From an uncultured Clostridia bacterium (lineage in GTDB: Bacteria; Bacillota; Clostridia; Christensenellales; Pumilibacteraceae), in contig CAKQDN010000011.1 in NCBI GenBank assembly GCA_934229275.1, positions 1 through 48,003 of the forward strand: a DNA stretch of 48,003 bases, given 5' to 3'. The notes beneath the pieces were generated by a model. It was not told the origin of the DNA, made no database searches, and saw only the letters and a program-made list of their open reading frames with translations. The translations under genes were made by a program, and so were the position numbers. This document shows, in pieces, positions 41,601 through 48,003 of the stretch. Every line of letters begins with the position of its first letter. The first letter of the stretch is position 1.

Positions 41601-43797
41601 CGAAGAGTACGTTACATTCGGCAATCGTGAGTTCTGCAGTACATGTAGCGTCGCTATAGTAGGTGAGTTTGTTGTCTACATACTTAGCGTAGATAACCTT
41701 TTCCGCGAGACCAGCGGTTCCGCCAATGGTCATCTCGTGTGCTTTAGCAGCAACGATACTGGTTCTTACGTTGGCAAGTACGGTATCGGTTTCTGCAGCC
41801 TGCGCGTGGCAACGTTTGCATTCCCAAGCGGTGTATCCGTCGCTGTAGCAGGTGTTTTCATGCATGGTCTTAGCATTGCCCCAAACGTGTCCGAGCGCTT
41901 CGGTGCTGCCGACTGCGTATCTGACGTGGCAGATATCGCATCTGCCGTTGATCTGACCGCCTGCGGTGCAGGTTGCTTCGGTTGCGGTGTAGTACTCTTT
42001 CTTAAGTGCTGCACTGCTCATAACGTTTTCGTAAACGCTGAGGATGTTTGTTTTCTGCCAATCGGGCAGGTAAGCATATTTGCCGCCTTCTGCGAACAAG
42101 GTTTCGATTGCGACGTTTTCAGCCATCGAATCGGTGATTGCATAGGTGTGTTCTACTCTTTCGAGAACGGTTTTTTCGGTTTCGCCGCAGTTTTCACGCT
42201 GGCAGGTACGAACCATATAACCGTTGTTCAGGCAGGTAGCCGGAACGATTTCGGTGGTTTCCCACTCGTGTTCGAGCGCAGGCTGTCCGCCTTCTACCAG
42301 GGTTGCAGCAGTTTCATATCCGCAAACGGAGCATACGTTTTTAACCATTTCGGGCGTGGTGCAAGTTGCCGCTACGGAAGTTGCAACGTAGTTATGGCCG
42401 GTAGCGACGATAACGGTGGTGTTGCTGATCTTGCAGTTTTTGCAGGTTTCGACCAACGAACCGTTTACGGTGCAGGTTGCTTCTACTCTGGAAGTTTCTT
42501 CCCAGGTATGTCCGGTTGCTTCGGTGAGGTTGGTTTTAATCTGCTGACCGCAGTTTTTGCAGGTTTCCAAAGTATAGCCGCCTGCGGTGCAGGTTGCATC
42601 GACTACCTTTTTAAGGTTTTCGTCATATTCGTGAGCAAGTTTTTCGATCTTGGTGGTAGGACCATTGTTTCCGCAATACTCACATTTAGTGGTTTTATAG
42701 CCGTAACTGGTGCAGGTTGCTTCAACGACTACATCGTCAACGTACTTATGACCGGTTGCAGTTATGGTTTCGACAACGTCTTTCTTTCCGCAAACGGTGC
42801 AATAATAATATTTGCTTCCGTCTTTTTCGCAGGTAGCCGCTTCAACGGTAAGTTCGGTCGTGTAGGTATGCGGCTTCATATCGACTTCGGTAGTCTTTTT
42901 CTTACCGCAAACAGTACATTCTTCAACCTTGATACCCTTGTTTGTGCAAGTCGGAAGAACCTCCGAAATCACTTCGTAAGAATGGTTTGCTTTGTCCCCG
43001 GTTTCGTCGAAGTGGTCAACATATCCGCAGTTTTTGCAGGTACGTTCTTTATGAGCCGCTTCGAGGCAGGTAGCGTCGACAACGGTGACTTCGCCATAGG
43101 TATGTACTCCGGTTGCGGGAAGAATGGTGATGTGTTCGTCACCGCAAACAGAACATTTTCCTACGACAAAACCGGCAGCGTTGCAAGTTGCCTCGGTTCT
43201 GCTTGCTTCTACGTAATCGTGATTGCCGGTAGCGGGTTCGCCGATAACGGTAACCTTTTCGTTACAAGTAGCGCAAACTCTGACGGTGTATCCGGCATCT
43301 TTACAGGTGGGGGCAACGACCGTATCGGTGAATTTATGGCCGGTTGCGAGAAGAACTTCTTCGCTTACGACCGTTCCGCAATCCTGGCAAACGGTCTTTT
43401 TATATCCGTTAGCGGTGCAGGTTGCGTTTACGACAACTTCAGAGGTCTGAAGATGTCCGGTAGCAGCGGTGGGATTGGTCTTTTCTTCGTGACCGCAGAC
43501 TTTACACGTTTTAACCGTGTAGCCAGCCGCCGTACAAGTAGCAGGAACTACTACTGCCGTATCGTAGTCGTGACCTTTAGCAGCCGTCGGTTCCATATAA
43601 GCATAGCCGCAATCTTCGCAGGTATGGGTGATGAATCCGCCTGCGACGCAAGTTGCGGTGTCTTCGCTGACTTTGAACTTAGAATGGGTACATTCTTTGT
43701 TGCAAGCCGCAAAGGACACGCAAGCCACGCTCATGATAACCAAAGACAACAAGGCAATCAGTAACTTTGATACTTTCTTGTTAACTTGATTTTTCAT
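38659..43797 (-). CDS. Giant lipoprotein of tandem Cys-x2-Cys repeats
   Basis: A 1712-residue exported lipoprotein of unknown function. The signal peptide ends in SFAAC with Cys32 lipidated. Residues 33 to about 530 hold thirteen consecutive units of about 38-42 residues with the pattern ATC-(T/E)-x2-G-x5-C-x2-C-G...ATGH-x-(Y/W). Further, more widely spaced units continue to about residue 1580 (for example ATCTTIGKEHHFCTVCDGA). Each unit has three Cys and one His, so metal binding or disulphide pairing is possible. A Thr/Pro/Glu-rich linker (TTTTTVPPAAEGGEETTTTTT) leads to a final domain of about 50 residues. The pattern occurs in surface proteins of gut Clostridia. A consensus promoter and AAGGAG site suggest strong expression, as do its codons, which avoid the GCG/CGC forms of its neighbours. 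Confidence 0.85.
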   Translation of the reverse strand: MKNQVNKKVSKLLIALLSLVIMSVACVSFAACNKECTHSKFKVSEDTATCVAGGFITHTCEDCGYAYMEPTAAKGHDYDTAVVVPATCTAAGYTVKTCKVCGHEEKTNPTAATGHLQTSEVVVNATCTANGYKKTVCQDCGTVVSEEVLLATGHKFTDTVVAPTCKDAGYTVRVCATCNEKVTVIGEPATGNHDYVEASRTEATCNAAGFVVGKCSVCGDEHITILPATGVHTYGEVTVVDATCLEAAHKERTCKNCGYVDHFDETGDKANHSYEVISEVLPTCTNKGIKVEECTVCGKKKTTEVDMKPHTYTTELTVEAATCEKDGSKYYYCTVCGKKDVVETITATGHKYVDDVVVEATCTSYGYKTTKCEYCGNNGPTTKIEKLAHEYDENLKKVVDATCTAGGYTLETCKNCGQQIKTNLTEATGHTWEETSRVEATCTVNGSLVETCKNCKISNTTVIVATGHNYVATSVAATCTTPEMVKNVCSVCGYETAATLVEGGQPALEHEWETTEIVPATCLNNGYMVRTCQRENCGETEKTVLERVEHTYAITDSMAENVAIETLFAEGGKYAYLPDWQKTNILSVYENVMSSAALKKEYYTATEATCTAGGQINGRCDICHVRYAVGSTEALGHVWGNAKTMHENTCYSDGYTAWECKRCHAQAAETDTVLANVRTSIVAAKAHEMTIGGTAGLAEKVIYAKYVDNKLTYYSDATCTAELTIAECNVLFVDDNEGKFVYYCDKCGALANEENEIATKAYVPTGVSKERPVTLEGKEMTVYTTEEIMAPAGRLVSADHDFEGVEAKIDPEEIINCGYVSRSYISCKNCGGRTGEYAAYNKTNFKETEETYNRPSITDEPVVSNYRELNYTEHYEIYSYRTYYHQAVAMASAMTCVEKAEYVYVCGRNAIAGEQAECANYYDITGKTYDDVKNSGKTLSKGVASTVTTVDAGATVTYTYTKIEKTNAPEQVGVVVANYLASLTDEEKEAFNERDYYELWDETFTVEGVYTNAFITEKAAGHKFGTVYTILSFDGENTYSAKSCNAKYLIAVLTCTKCGEYNYIGANGIGENDLINVTDENGAVSLVVAKESTGILVNTDKKLANVKHGVAVADAEGNLSWTNVKYKNAANVNCTADAEGAIAYAINPDACDKDCTEEHVHKYGCEDFTCATCGTSVLANHVYDRDSGEVDCWNRQNCVLCGTVTKNYSHVAPTATCSDLKWKINDGNYHCEICGAALGTLTAHNVVVTLEKPATCTTDGVWKVHCTLCDLDVKNGDKVEGLTANADFVAQYGAAITAATTDGVTTFNIAWLKGATALGHDWTDQAYAEANTTEANELYKASTCTEKGYWYSFCKREGCGLWREGTSDNGVEDKAQSKVELELAPHNYVDTDWTTVTEATCTTIGKEHHFCTVCDGAEITRDIPALGHKIVLIIDKSGAQDCVNGYPVKKDDAGKILFYCANGCGIDAANITEENNKGEQVAKRVVYQKDVTTKYGSDINTLTANKGTADEKLVSELLAYVVGHHNFTTFDMQNGHANEANPGIFTRPEGGKKGSAYWYCAVCDARVYRPETVSQADIDDPAKNKDWMTEVAPSITEIKVEGITLDFALTTEVYFNLTREGYVLKADKIDTLVDAIYAKIVAAKTTTTTVPPAAEGGEETTTTTTAWPISCTINGVSITLTDGNVDTDKIAIKNALASVKYTNNTKLVVTIA

Positions 43798-43863
43798 TGA
43801 TTTACTCCTTACAAGTTTTTTTCCAAATGCGCATAACTATTACTATCCACATTCGTATACTAA

Positions 43864-43892
43864 ATTATAGCAAAGAATAGCGATACTGTCAA
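43864..43892 (-). promoter_or_regulatory. Consensus sigma-A promoter of the giant lipoprotein
   Basis: Minus strand: TTGACA, 17 bases, TATAAT, an exact consensus match. The leader is about 60 bases and ends in AAGGAG before the ATG. Confidence 0.92.
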
Positions 43893-44086
43893 GCGGTTAG
43901 GAAAAAATAATAGCGAATTTTTGCGAAATCGGTATGAAATTTTTCCTTTTCATCGCTCGCTTTCCAAAATTTTCCGTTCGGGAAGCGATATTATCGTTAC
44001 TTTGCTCTTCGGATTGTCGCCGAAGCCGATTTTTTTCGCGGAGCCTTTCGTTTGCGGGGCGTCCGCTTTTCCGAGCGGTTAAACTA

Positions 44087-44602
44087 TTATTTAACCAATT
44101 CGACGATAGCCGCTTCTGCGCTGTCGCCTGCGCGGAAACCGAGTTTCAGAACGCGGGTGTATCCGCCGCCCTGACCGAGTTCTTTTGCTCTCTGATCGTA
44201 CTTGGGCGCATACTCGTTGAATATCTTCTCGATGATCGGGTGTTTGATATTCTTGGTGCGTTCGACGAAATCGGATTTCTTTTCTTTTTCGCCGCGAATC
44301 TCGGGTTTGTCGTAGACCTTACCCATGATTGCTCTTCTTGCAGCCAACTTCGTGGGTCCGTCGTTGACGATTTCGATTTTGATTTCCTGACCCTTTTTGT
44401 TGGTTCTGGTTTCGGTTTTCTTGTACGTGTCGGTGTAGGTTGCGATTGCTTTGGTGATGATTTTCTCGGCAATCTTGCTTACTTCCTTGGCACGAGCGTA
44501 AGTGGTTTCGATTTTGCCGTACCACAACAGGTCGGTGACCTGTCCGCGGAGCAGAGCCGTACGCTGATCGGTGGGTCTGCTGAGTTTTCTCTGAACTGCC
44601 AT
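44087..44602 (-). CDS. rplQ: 50S ribosomal protein L17, with an internal insertion
   Basis: A 171-residue ribosomal protein that lines part of the exit tunnel of the large subunit. The N-terminal LSRPTDQRTALLRGQVTDLL and the C-terminal GGYTRVLKLGFRAGDSAEAAIVELV are standard. The usual length is about 115-130; the extra residues form a Lys/Glu-rich insertion in the middle (about 65-120: TETRTNKKGQEIKIEIVNDG, GEKEKKSDFVERTKNIKHP). It follows rpoA by eight bases behind GGAGG and is the last gene of the operon. No clear terminator was found after it. Confidence 0.96.
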   Translation of the reverse strand: MAVQRKLSRPTDQRTALLRGQVTDLLWYGKIETTYARAKEVSKIAEKIITKAIATYTDTYKKTETRTNKKGQEIKIEIVNDGPTKLAARRAIMGKVYDKPEIRGEKEKKSDFVERTKNIKHPIIEKIFNEYAPKYDQRAKELGQGGGYTRVLKLGFRAGDSAEAAIVELVK

Positions 44603-44610
44603 ATAGCCTC

Positions 44611-45564
44611 CTATTCTTCGCTGTCTTTGAAATCGAAGCCGTAACTGCGCAGTTTTGAGATGACTTCGTCGAGGGACTTTCTTCCCAGATTACGCACTTT
44701 CAACATGTCGTCTTCGGATTTCTTCGTTAAATCTTCTATCGTATGGATGTTTGCTCTCTTCAGACAATTGTAAGAGCGCACGGACAAATCCATATCTTCA
44801 ATGCTCATTTCCAATACTTTCTTCTTTGTGTCGCCTTCCGTGCAGGTAAGAATGTTGGTATTCTTAAATGCGTCGCACAGATTGACGAACAGAAGAATGT
44901 GTTCGTCGAGCGCTTTCGCGGCAAGACTCAACACTTCTTTCGCGGATAACGATCCGTCGGTTTTGACTTCGATGATCAGGCGGTCGTAGTCGATGCTCTG
45001 ACCCACGCGGGTGGTCTCGACGCTGTAACTTGCGGCTTTGACCGGCGTGAAAATCGAATCGATCGGAATGTATCCTATGGGTTTGGACTCGTCTTTGTTG
45101 TTTGCGGCGACGACGTAGCCTCTTCCGAAGCCGACCGTCATATCCATAACAAGCGAGCCGCCCTCATCCATCGTGCAGATATACATATCAGGATTAAGGA
45201 TTTCCACCTCGGGATCTCTCTCGATATCTCTCGCGGTAACTATTCCGGGCGTTTTCTTTTCGATGTGCAGTACTTTTTCGATGCTTTTGTCGGCATAGTC
45301 GGCTTTGATATTGAGTCCCTTGAGGTTGAGAATTATCTCCGCGACGTCCTCTTTGACACCTTTTATCGTGCTGAATTCGTGTTGCACGCCTTCTATCTGT
45401 ATACCAACGATTGCGGCGCCGGGAAGCGCGGAAAGAAGTACTCTTCTCAGTGCGTTACCCAAGGTGATGCCGTAGCCGCGTTCGAGCGGTTCTACGATAA
45501 ATCTACCCTTTCTGCTGTCGGAATCGTTTTCGAGAGTGATTTTTGGTGTTTCGATTTCCATCAT
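44611..45564 (-). CDS. rpoA: RNA polymerase alpha subunit
   Basis: A 317-residue subunit. The N-terminal dimerisation domain has FIVEPLERGYGITLGNALRRVLLSALPGAA. The C-terminal domain (about 245-317), which contacts UP elements and activators, has MSIEDMDLSVRSYNCLKRANIHTIEDL and VRNLGRKSLDEV. Two adjacent ATG codons could be the start; AGGAG lies 12 bases before the first, a rather long spacing. It is in its usual place between rpsD and rplQ. Confidence 0.98.
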   Translation of the reverse strand: MMEIETPKITLENDSDSRKGRFIVEPLERGYGITLGNALRRVLLSALPGAAIVGIQIEGVQHEFSTIKGVKEDVAEIILNLKGLNIKADYADKSIEKVLHIEKKTPGIVTARDIERDPEVEILNPDMYICTMDEGGSLVMDMTVGFGRGYVVAANNKDESKPIGYIPIDSIFTPVKAASYSVETTRVGQSIDYDRLIIEVKTDGSLSAKEVLSLAAKALDEHILLFVNLCDAFKNTNILTCTEGDTKKKVLEMSIEDMDLSVRSYNCLKRANIHTIEDLTKKSEDDMLKVRNLGRKSLDEVISKLRSYGFDFKDSEE

Positions 45565-45642
45565 GATATTTGGGTTCTCCTTTTATTTACAACTTATTTT
45601 CAAGAGATTCTTTTTTTATAAATAATACCGGGTGGAAAATTA

Positions 45643-46263
45643 TTACTTGGAATACAACTCGATGATCAGCTGTTCGTTAATGGTCAGATCGACGTCTTCG
45701 CGCTTGGGTTTGTCGAGAACCTTTCCCACGAGAGTGTCGGTGTTGAATTCTACCCATTTGGGCATTACGATTTTCGCTCCGCGAAGTTCGGTTGCCACTT
45801 TGGTATCCTTCTTGGTTTCTTTTACTGCGATTTCGTCGCCGGGCTTGGTCTGGTAAGCGGGGATGTCTACGGTCTTGCCGTTGACGGTGATCAGTCCGTG
45901 ATTGACAATCTGACGGGACTGAGCGCGCGAACTGCCGATACCCATTCTGTAAACGACGTTGTCCAGTCTGCGTTCGATGAGCGAGAGCATGTTTTCGCCG
46001 GTGACGCCGGGCATACGCTCTGCTTCTTCGTAGTATGCGTGGAACTGCTTTTCGAGCAGACCGTAAGCGCGTTTCGCTTTCTGTTTTTCACGCAACTGAA
46101 TACTATATTCGGAAGACTTTTTGCGAAGCGTACCGTGCTGTCCGGGCGCAAACGCTCTGGTTTCCATAGCGCATTTCTTGCTGGTGCATCTTTCGCCCTT
46201 CAAAAAGAGCTTCATTCCTTCTCTTCTGCAAAGTTTGCAGGATGCGTTAGTATATTTAGCCAT
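45643..46263 (-). CDS. rpsD: 30S ribosomal protein S4
   Basis: A 206-residue primary binder of 16S rRNA that starts assembly of the small subunit body and, in some bacteria, represses its operon. The N-terminal CKLCRREGMKLFLKGERCTSKKC is the zinc-type Cys form. The S4 RNA-binding domain has RLDNVVYRMGIGSSRAQSRQIVNHGLI. AAGGAG precedes the start. It lies 14 bases after rpsK. Confidence 0.98.
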   Translation of the reverse strand: MAKYTNASCKLCRREGMKLFLKGERCTSKKCAMETRAFAPGQHGTLRKKSSEYSIQLREKQKAKRAYGLLEKQFHAYYEEAERMPGVTGENMLSLIERRLDNVVYRMGIGSSRAQSRQIVNHGLITVNGKTVDIPAYQTKPGDEIAVKETKKDTKVATELRGAKIVMPKWVEFNTDTLVGKVLDKPKREDVDLTINEQLIIELYSK

Positions 46264-46277
46264 TTCGTTATATCTCC

Positions 46278-46664
46278 TTATACTCTTCTGCGCTTAGGCG
46301 GTCTGCAACCGTTGTGCGGTATGGGCGAAACGTCGGTGATCGCGGTGACTGCGATACCCACGGTTTCCAGCGCTCTTATAGTGGATTCACGTCCGGAACC
46401 GGGTCCCTTGACGAATACTTCCACACTGCGCAGTCCGTGTTCTTTTGCAACCAGTGCCGCCTTTTCGCAAGCCTGCTGAGCAGCGAAGGGAGTGCTTTTT
46501 CTCGAACCGCGGAATCCGAGCGCGCCTGCGCTGCATGCCGCGATTGCGTTACCCTGTTCGTCGGTAAAGGTGATCAGCGTGTTGTTGAACGACGCGTGAA
46601 TATGAACCTGACCTTTATCTACGTTTTTGGTAATTCTCTTCTTTACTGTTTTCTTAACTGCCAT
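46278..46664 (-). CDS. rpsK: 30S ribosomal protein S11
   Basis: A 128-residue protein of the small-subunit platform near the mRNA exit. Typical segments are GQVHIHASFNNTLITFTD, GALGFRGSRKSTPFAAQ and VFVKGPGSGRESTIRAL, with the C-terminal PHNGCRPPKRRRV. It follows rpsM by 14 bases. Confidence 0.98.
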   Translation of the reverse strand: MAVKKTVKKRITKNVDKGQVHIHASFNNTLITFTDEQGNAIAACSAGALGFRGSRKSTPFAAQQACEKAALVAKEHGLRSVEVFVKGPGSGRESTIRALETVGIAVTAITDVSPIPHNGCRPPKRRRV

Positions 46665-46678
46665 AGTAACCTTTCTCC

Positions 46679-47056
46679 TTACTTATCAGCCTTCTTGGCG
46701 CGACCTACGGTGCGCTTCGGACCTTTGCGCGTGCGCGCGTTCTGCTTGGTGCTCTGACCGCGAACGGGCAGACCTTTACGATGTCTTACTCCGCGATAGC
46801 AGCCGATTTCCATAAGTCTCTTGATGTTGAGTGCGATTTCACGATGAAGATCGCCTTCGGTCACCACGTTCTTTTCAATATAGCTACGAAGTGCGTTTTC
46901 CTGTTCGTCCGTCAGGTCTTTGACGCGAATGTCGGGATCGACGTTCGTTGCTTCCAAAATCTTGTTTGCCAAGGGGCGACCGATACCGTAAATGTAGGTA
47001 AGTCCGATCTCTACCCTCTTTTCTCTGGGCAAATCAATACCAGCTATTCTTGCCAT
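46679..47056 (-). CDS. rpsM: 30S ribosomal protein S13
   Basis: A 125-residue protein of the small-subunit head that contacts P-site tRNA and the large subunit. ARIAGIDLPREKRVEIGLTYIYGIG and CYRGVRHRKGLPVRGQSTKQNARTRKG are standard. A GAGGAG site precedes the ATG. It is separated from rpmJ by 697 bases, where most genomes have only a few dozen, so it probably has its own promoter in the spacer. Confidence 0.98.
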   Translation of the reverse strand: MARIAGIDLPREKRVEIGLTYIYGIGRPLANKILEATNVDPDIRVKDLTDEQENALRSYIEKNVVTEGDLHREIALNIKRLMEIGCYRGVRHRKGLPVRGQSTKQNARTRKGPKRTVGRAKKADK

Positions 47057-47439
47057 TTTTAACTCCTCAGAATTTTTTGTGTTTCATATCTTAAACGCTT
47101 TTTCCGGCAAGCCATGGAATGTTGACTTTTCGCCTTCCGAAACGGTATTTTTCGATATTGTTTTCTTCCTTTCGGCTTTCGCGCGCTAAAAGAAGATTTG
47201 TTTGTTGTTGCCTTACGGCGTTTTCGGCTAGCGCCCGCGTTCGGTGCCGTGCGTTCTGCCTTATTGCGGACTTGCTTTTTATTTCAAAGCGTTCCGCGGA
47301 AACGCTGCCTTTCGGCTTGTTCATCTTTTTTCGGAAACGTGTTCTTATATGCTTATGAACCGTTCTCCGTTTTCGGGAACCCACTCCTTTCGGGGCTGTT
47401 CTCTATTCTATATTATATATAAGGCTTTTTCGGGCGTTT

Positions 47440-47600
47440 TTCGGATGGTTCTTCGGGCGATTCGGATCGATTTTCGAACCGTTTTTGATGCGATACCGAT
47501 TGCTTTGCCAATCCGTTTTCCGAATGGTTTTTCGCATAATTCGGATTGTTTTTTCAATCGTTTTACCGAATGGTTTTTCAGTCAACCCGGACTGCTTTTC
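47440..47600. repeat. Degenerate tandem repeats in the ribosomal spacer
   Basis: CCGAATGGTTTTTC occurs at 47520-47533 and 47566-47579, a period of 46 bases. Related words (ATTCGGATTG, ATTCGGATCG, ACCGATTGC, CCCGGACTGC) recur around them. The array is imperfect and AT-biased, as expected of decayed or expanding non-coding repeats. Confidence 0.6.
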
Positions 47601-47688
47601 CGAAGCCTTATAGAAGGCGGTCTTTAAGCGTTTTCACTTGCTTCGGGACCGAAAATAAGTCCGAAGCGAGCCGAATAACGCATAAAAT

Positions 47689-47735
47689 CCCCCGCATACG
47701 CCAATAGCCCTATCGAAAAAATAGGACTGCGGGGG
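47689..47735. terminator. Strong two-step hairpin after rpmJ
   Basis: CCCCCGCA pairs with TGCGGGGG, enclosing a second stem CCTAT/ATAGG. It starts 18 bases past the rpmJ stop. On the minus strand it is followed by ATTTTATG and on the plus strand by CGTTTTTAT. It could end or attenuate transcription inside the ribosomal operon. Confidence 0.65.
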
Positions 47736-47753
47736 CGTTTTTATAAAGGCAAA

Positions 47754-47870
47754 TTAGCCTTGTCTTTGTTTGTGGTTGGGATACTTGGAACAAATAACCA
47801 TTACTTTGCCATGGCGTTTGATGACCTTGCACTTGTCGCACATGGGTTTAACCGAAGATCTGACTTTCAT
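47754..47870 (-). CDS. rpmJ: 50S ribosomal protein L36
   Basis: A 38-residue ribosomal protein of the large subunit. Reading from the ATG at 47870 gives MKVRSSVKPMCDKCKVIKRH, then GKVMVICSKYPNHKQRQG. The zinc ligands are Cys11, Cys14, Cys27 and His33. It follows infA by ten bases with a GGAG ribosome site (TAAGGAGAATATT), the usual order. Confidence 0.97.
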   Translation of the reverse strand: MKVRSSVKPMCDKCKVIKRHGKVMVICSKYPNHKQRQG

Positions 47871-47880
47871 AATATTCTCC

Positions 47881-48003
47881 TTAATTCTTGTTTCTGTAAG
47901 TAATACGTCCTTTGGTAATGTCGTAAGGCGACATTTCGATTTTGACGGTATCTCCTTCGAGTATTCTGATGTAGTGCATTCTTATTTTGCCCGAAATGGT
48001 ACA
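47881..48003 (-). CDS. infA: Translation initiation factor IF-1 (3' part, cut by the window edge)
   Basis: The last 40 codons of infA run to the window edge. The visible residues include ISGKIRMHYIRILEGDTV, EMSPYDITKGRITYRNKN, which is the C-terminal half of the S1-like OB fold. IF-1 occupies the ribosomal A site during initiation. The start lies outside the window. Confidence 0.96.
   Translation of the reverse strand, partial: CTISGKIRMHYIRILEGDTVKIEMSPYDITKGRITYRNKN

Larger units (their letters stand above)
47057..47753 (-). other. Unusual 697-base spacer between rpmJ and rpsM
   Basis: No supported gene lies here. A 97-codon frame (47091-47384) begins with a GTG inside its own GGAG and encodes only Arg/Lys-rich sequence, and a 60-codon frame comes from repeats. 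The spacer holds a strong hairpin after rpmJ, a second hairpin GCTTCGG/CCGAAGC (47640-47667), degenerate repeats (47440-47600) and a TATATATAATATA stretch at about 47410-47425 that may contain a -10 box, though no matching -35 was found. Confidence 0.6.

Noticed and set aside
39478..43764. A 1428-codon open frame on the plus strand opposite the giant lipoprotein gene
   Set aside because: It is antisense to a repeat protein with a signal peptide, promoter and ribosome site. Its own translation lacks any known domain. Repetitive codon use on the real strand (few TTA, CTA and TCA codons) keeps the opposite frame open.
47091..47384. A 97-codon Arg/Lys-rich frame in the rpmJ-rpsM spacer
   Set aside because: The GTG start overlaps its own GGAG, leaving no spacing; no family is recognisable and the composition is that of translated low-complexity DNA.
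47403..47585. A 60-codon frame in the ribosomal spacer
   Set aside because: It only reads through the degenerate 46-base repeats and has no ribosome site.

Overview
The window looks like a chromosomal piece of an anaerobic, spore-forming member of the Clostridia, probably an uncultured gut species. The evidence is sporulation genes (spoIIID, yabP, yabQ), oxygen-sensitive fermentation enzymes (a glycyl radical enzyme, AdhE, two [FeFe]-hydrogenase-type proteins), strong Gram-positive Shine-Dalgarno sequences and lipoproteins of the Firmicutes type. No phage, transposase, CRISPR, tRNA or rRNA was seen. Taxonomy below class level is not supported by what is visible.

Layout. 1-3.4 kb: a glycyl radical enzyme translationally coupled to an aldo/keto reductase. 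3.4-8.4 kb: thrS and tex on the minus strand, then yabP-yabQ on the plus strand. 8.4-12.2 kb: a GH20-like gene with trmL, facing uppP-tspO. 12.2-13.0 kb: a mosaic of intergenic repeats. 13.0-20.1 kb: spoIIID, then a minus-strand group walJ, two CPBP proteases, rlmH, an M14 peptidase, tadA, glmU-like and prs. 20.2-23.5 kb: two exported proteins of unknown function. 23.6-32.7 kb: an eight-gene minus-strand redox operon, rex-adhE-kinase-two ferredoxins-hydS-PP2C phosphatase-group B hydrogenase. 32.9-37.7 kb: a GH106-like enzyme, a small lipoprotein and a radical SAM protein. 37.7-38.6 kb: a second repeat mosaic built from the same modules as the first. 38.6-43.8 kb: a 1712-residue lipoprotein made of Cys-x2-Cys repeats. 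44.1-48.0 kb: the end of the ribosomal-protein/rpoA operon (infA, rpmJ, rpsM, rpsK, rpsD, rpoA, rplQ), interrupted by an unusual 697-base spacer between rpmJ and rpsM.

How it fits together. The redox operon joins an NADH/NAD+ sensor (Rex), an NADH-consuming ethanol enzyme (AdhE), a catalytic-type hydrogenase and a PAS-containing sensory hydrogenase next to a PP2C/SpoIIE phosphatase. It can be read as one unit that senses and disposes of reductant. Many genes have near-perfect sigma-A promoters with 17-base spacers. At walJ and the radical SAM gene the -10 box lies exactly six bases before the ATG, and at glmU nine, which predicts leaderless or nearly leaderless mRNAs beside genes with normal ribosome-binding sites. 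The two repeat mosaics, 25 kb apart, share at least five modules in both orientations, and their hairpins abut or overlap the 3' ends of tspO and the radical SAM gene.
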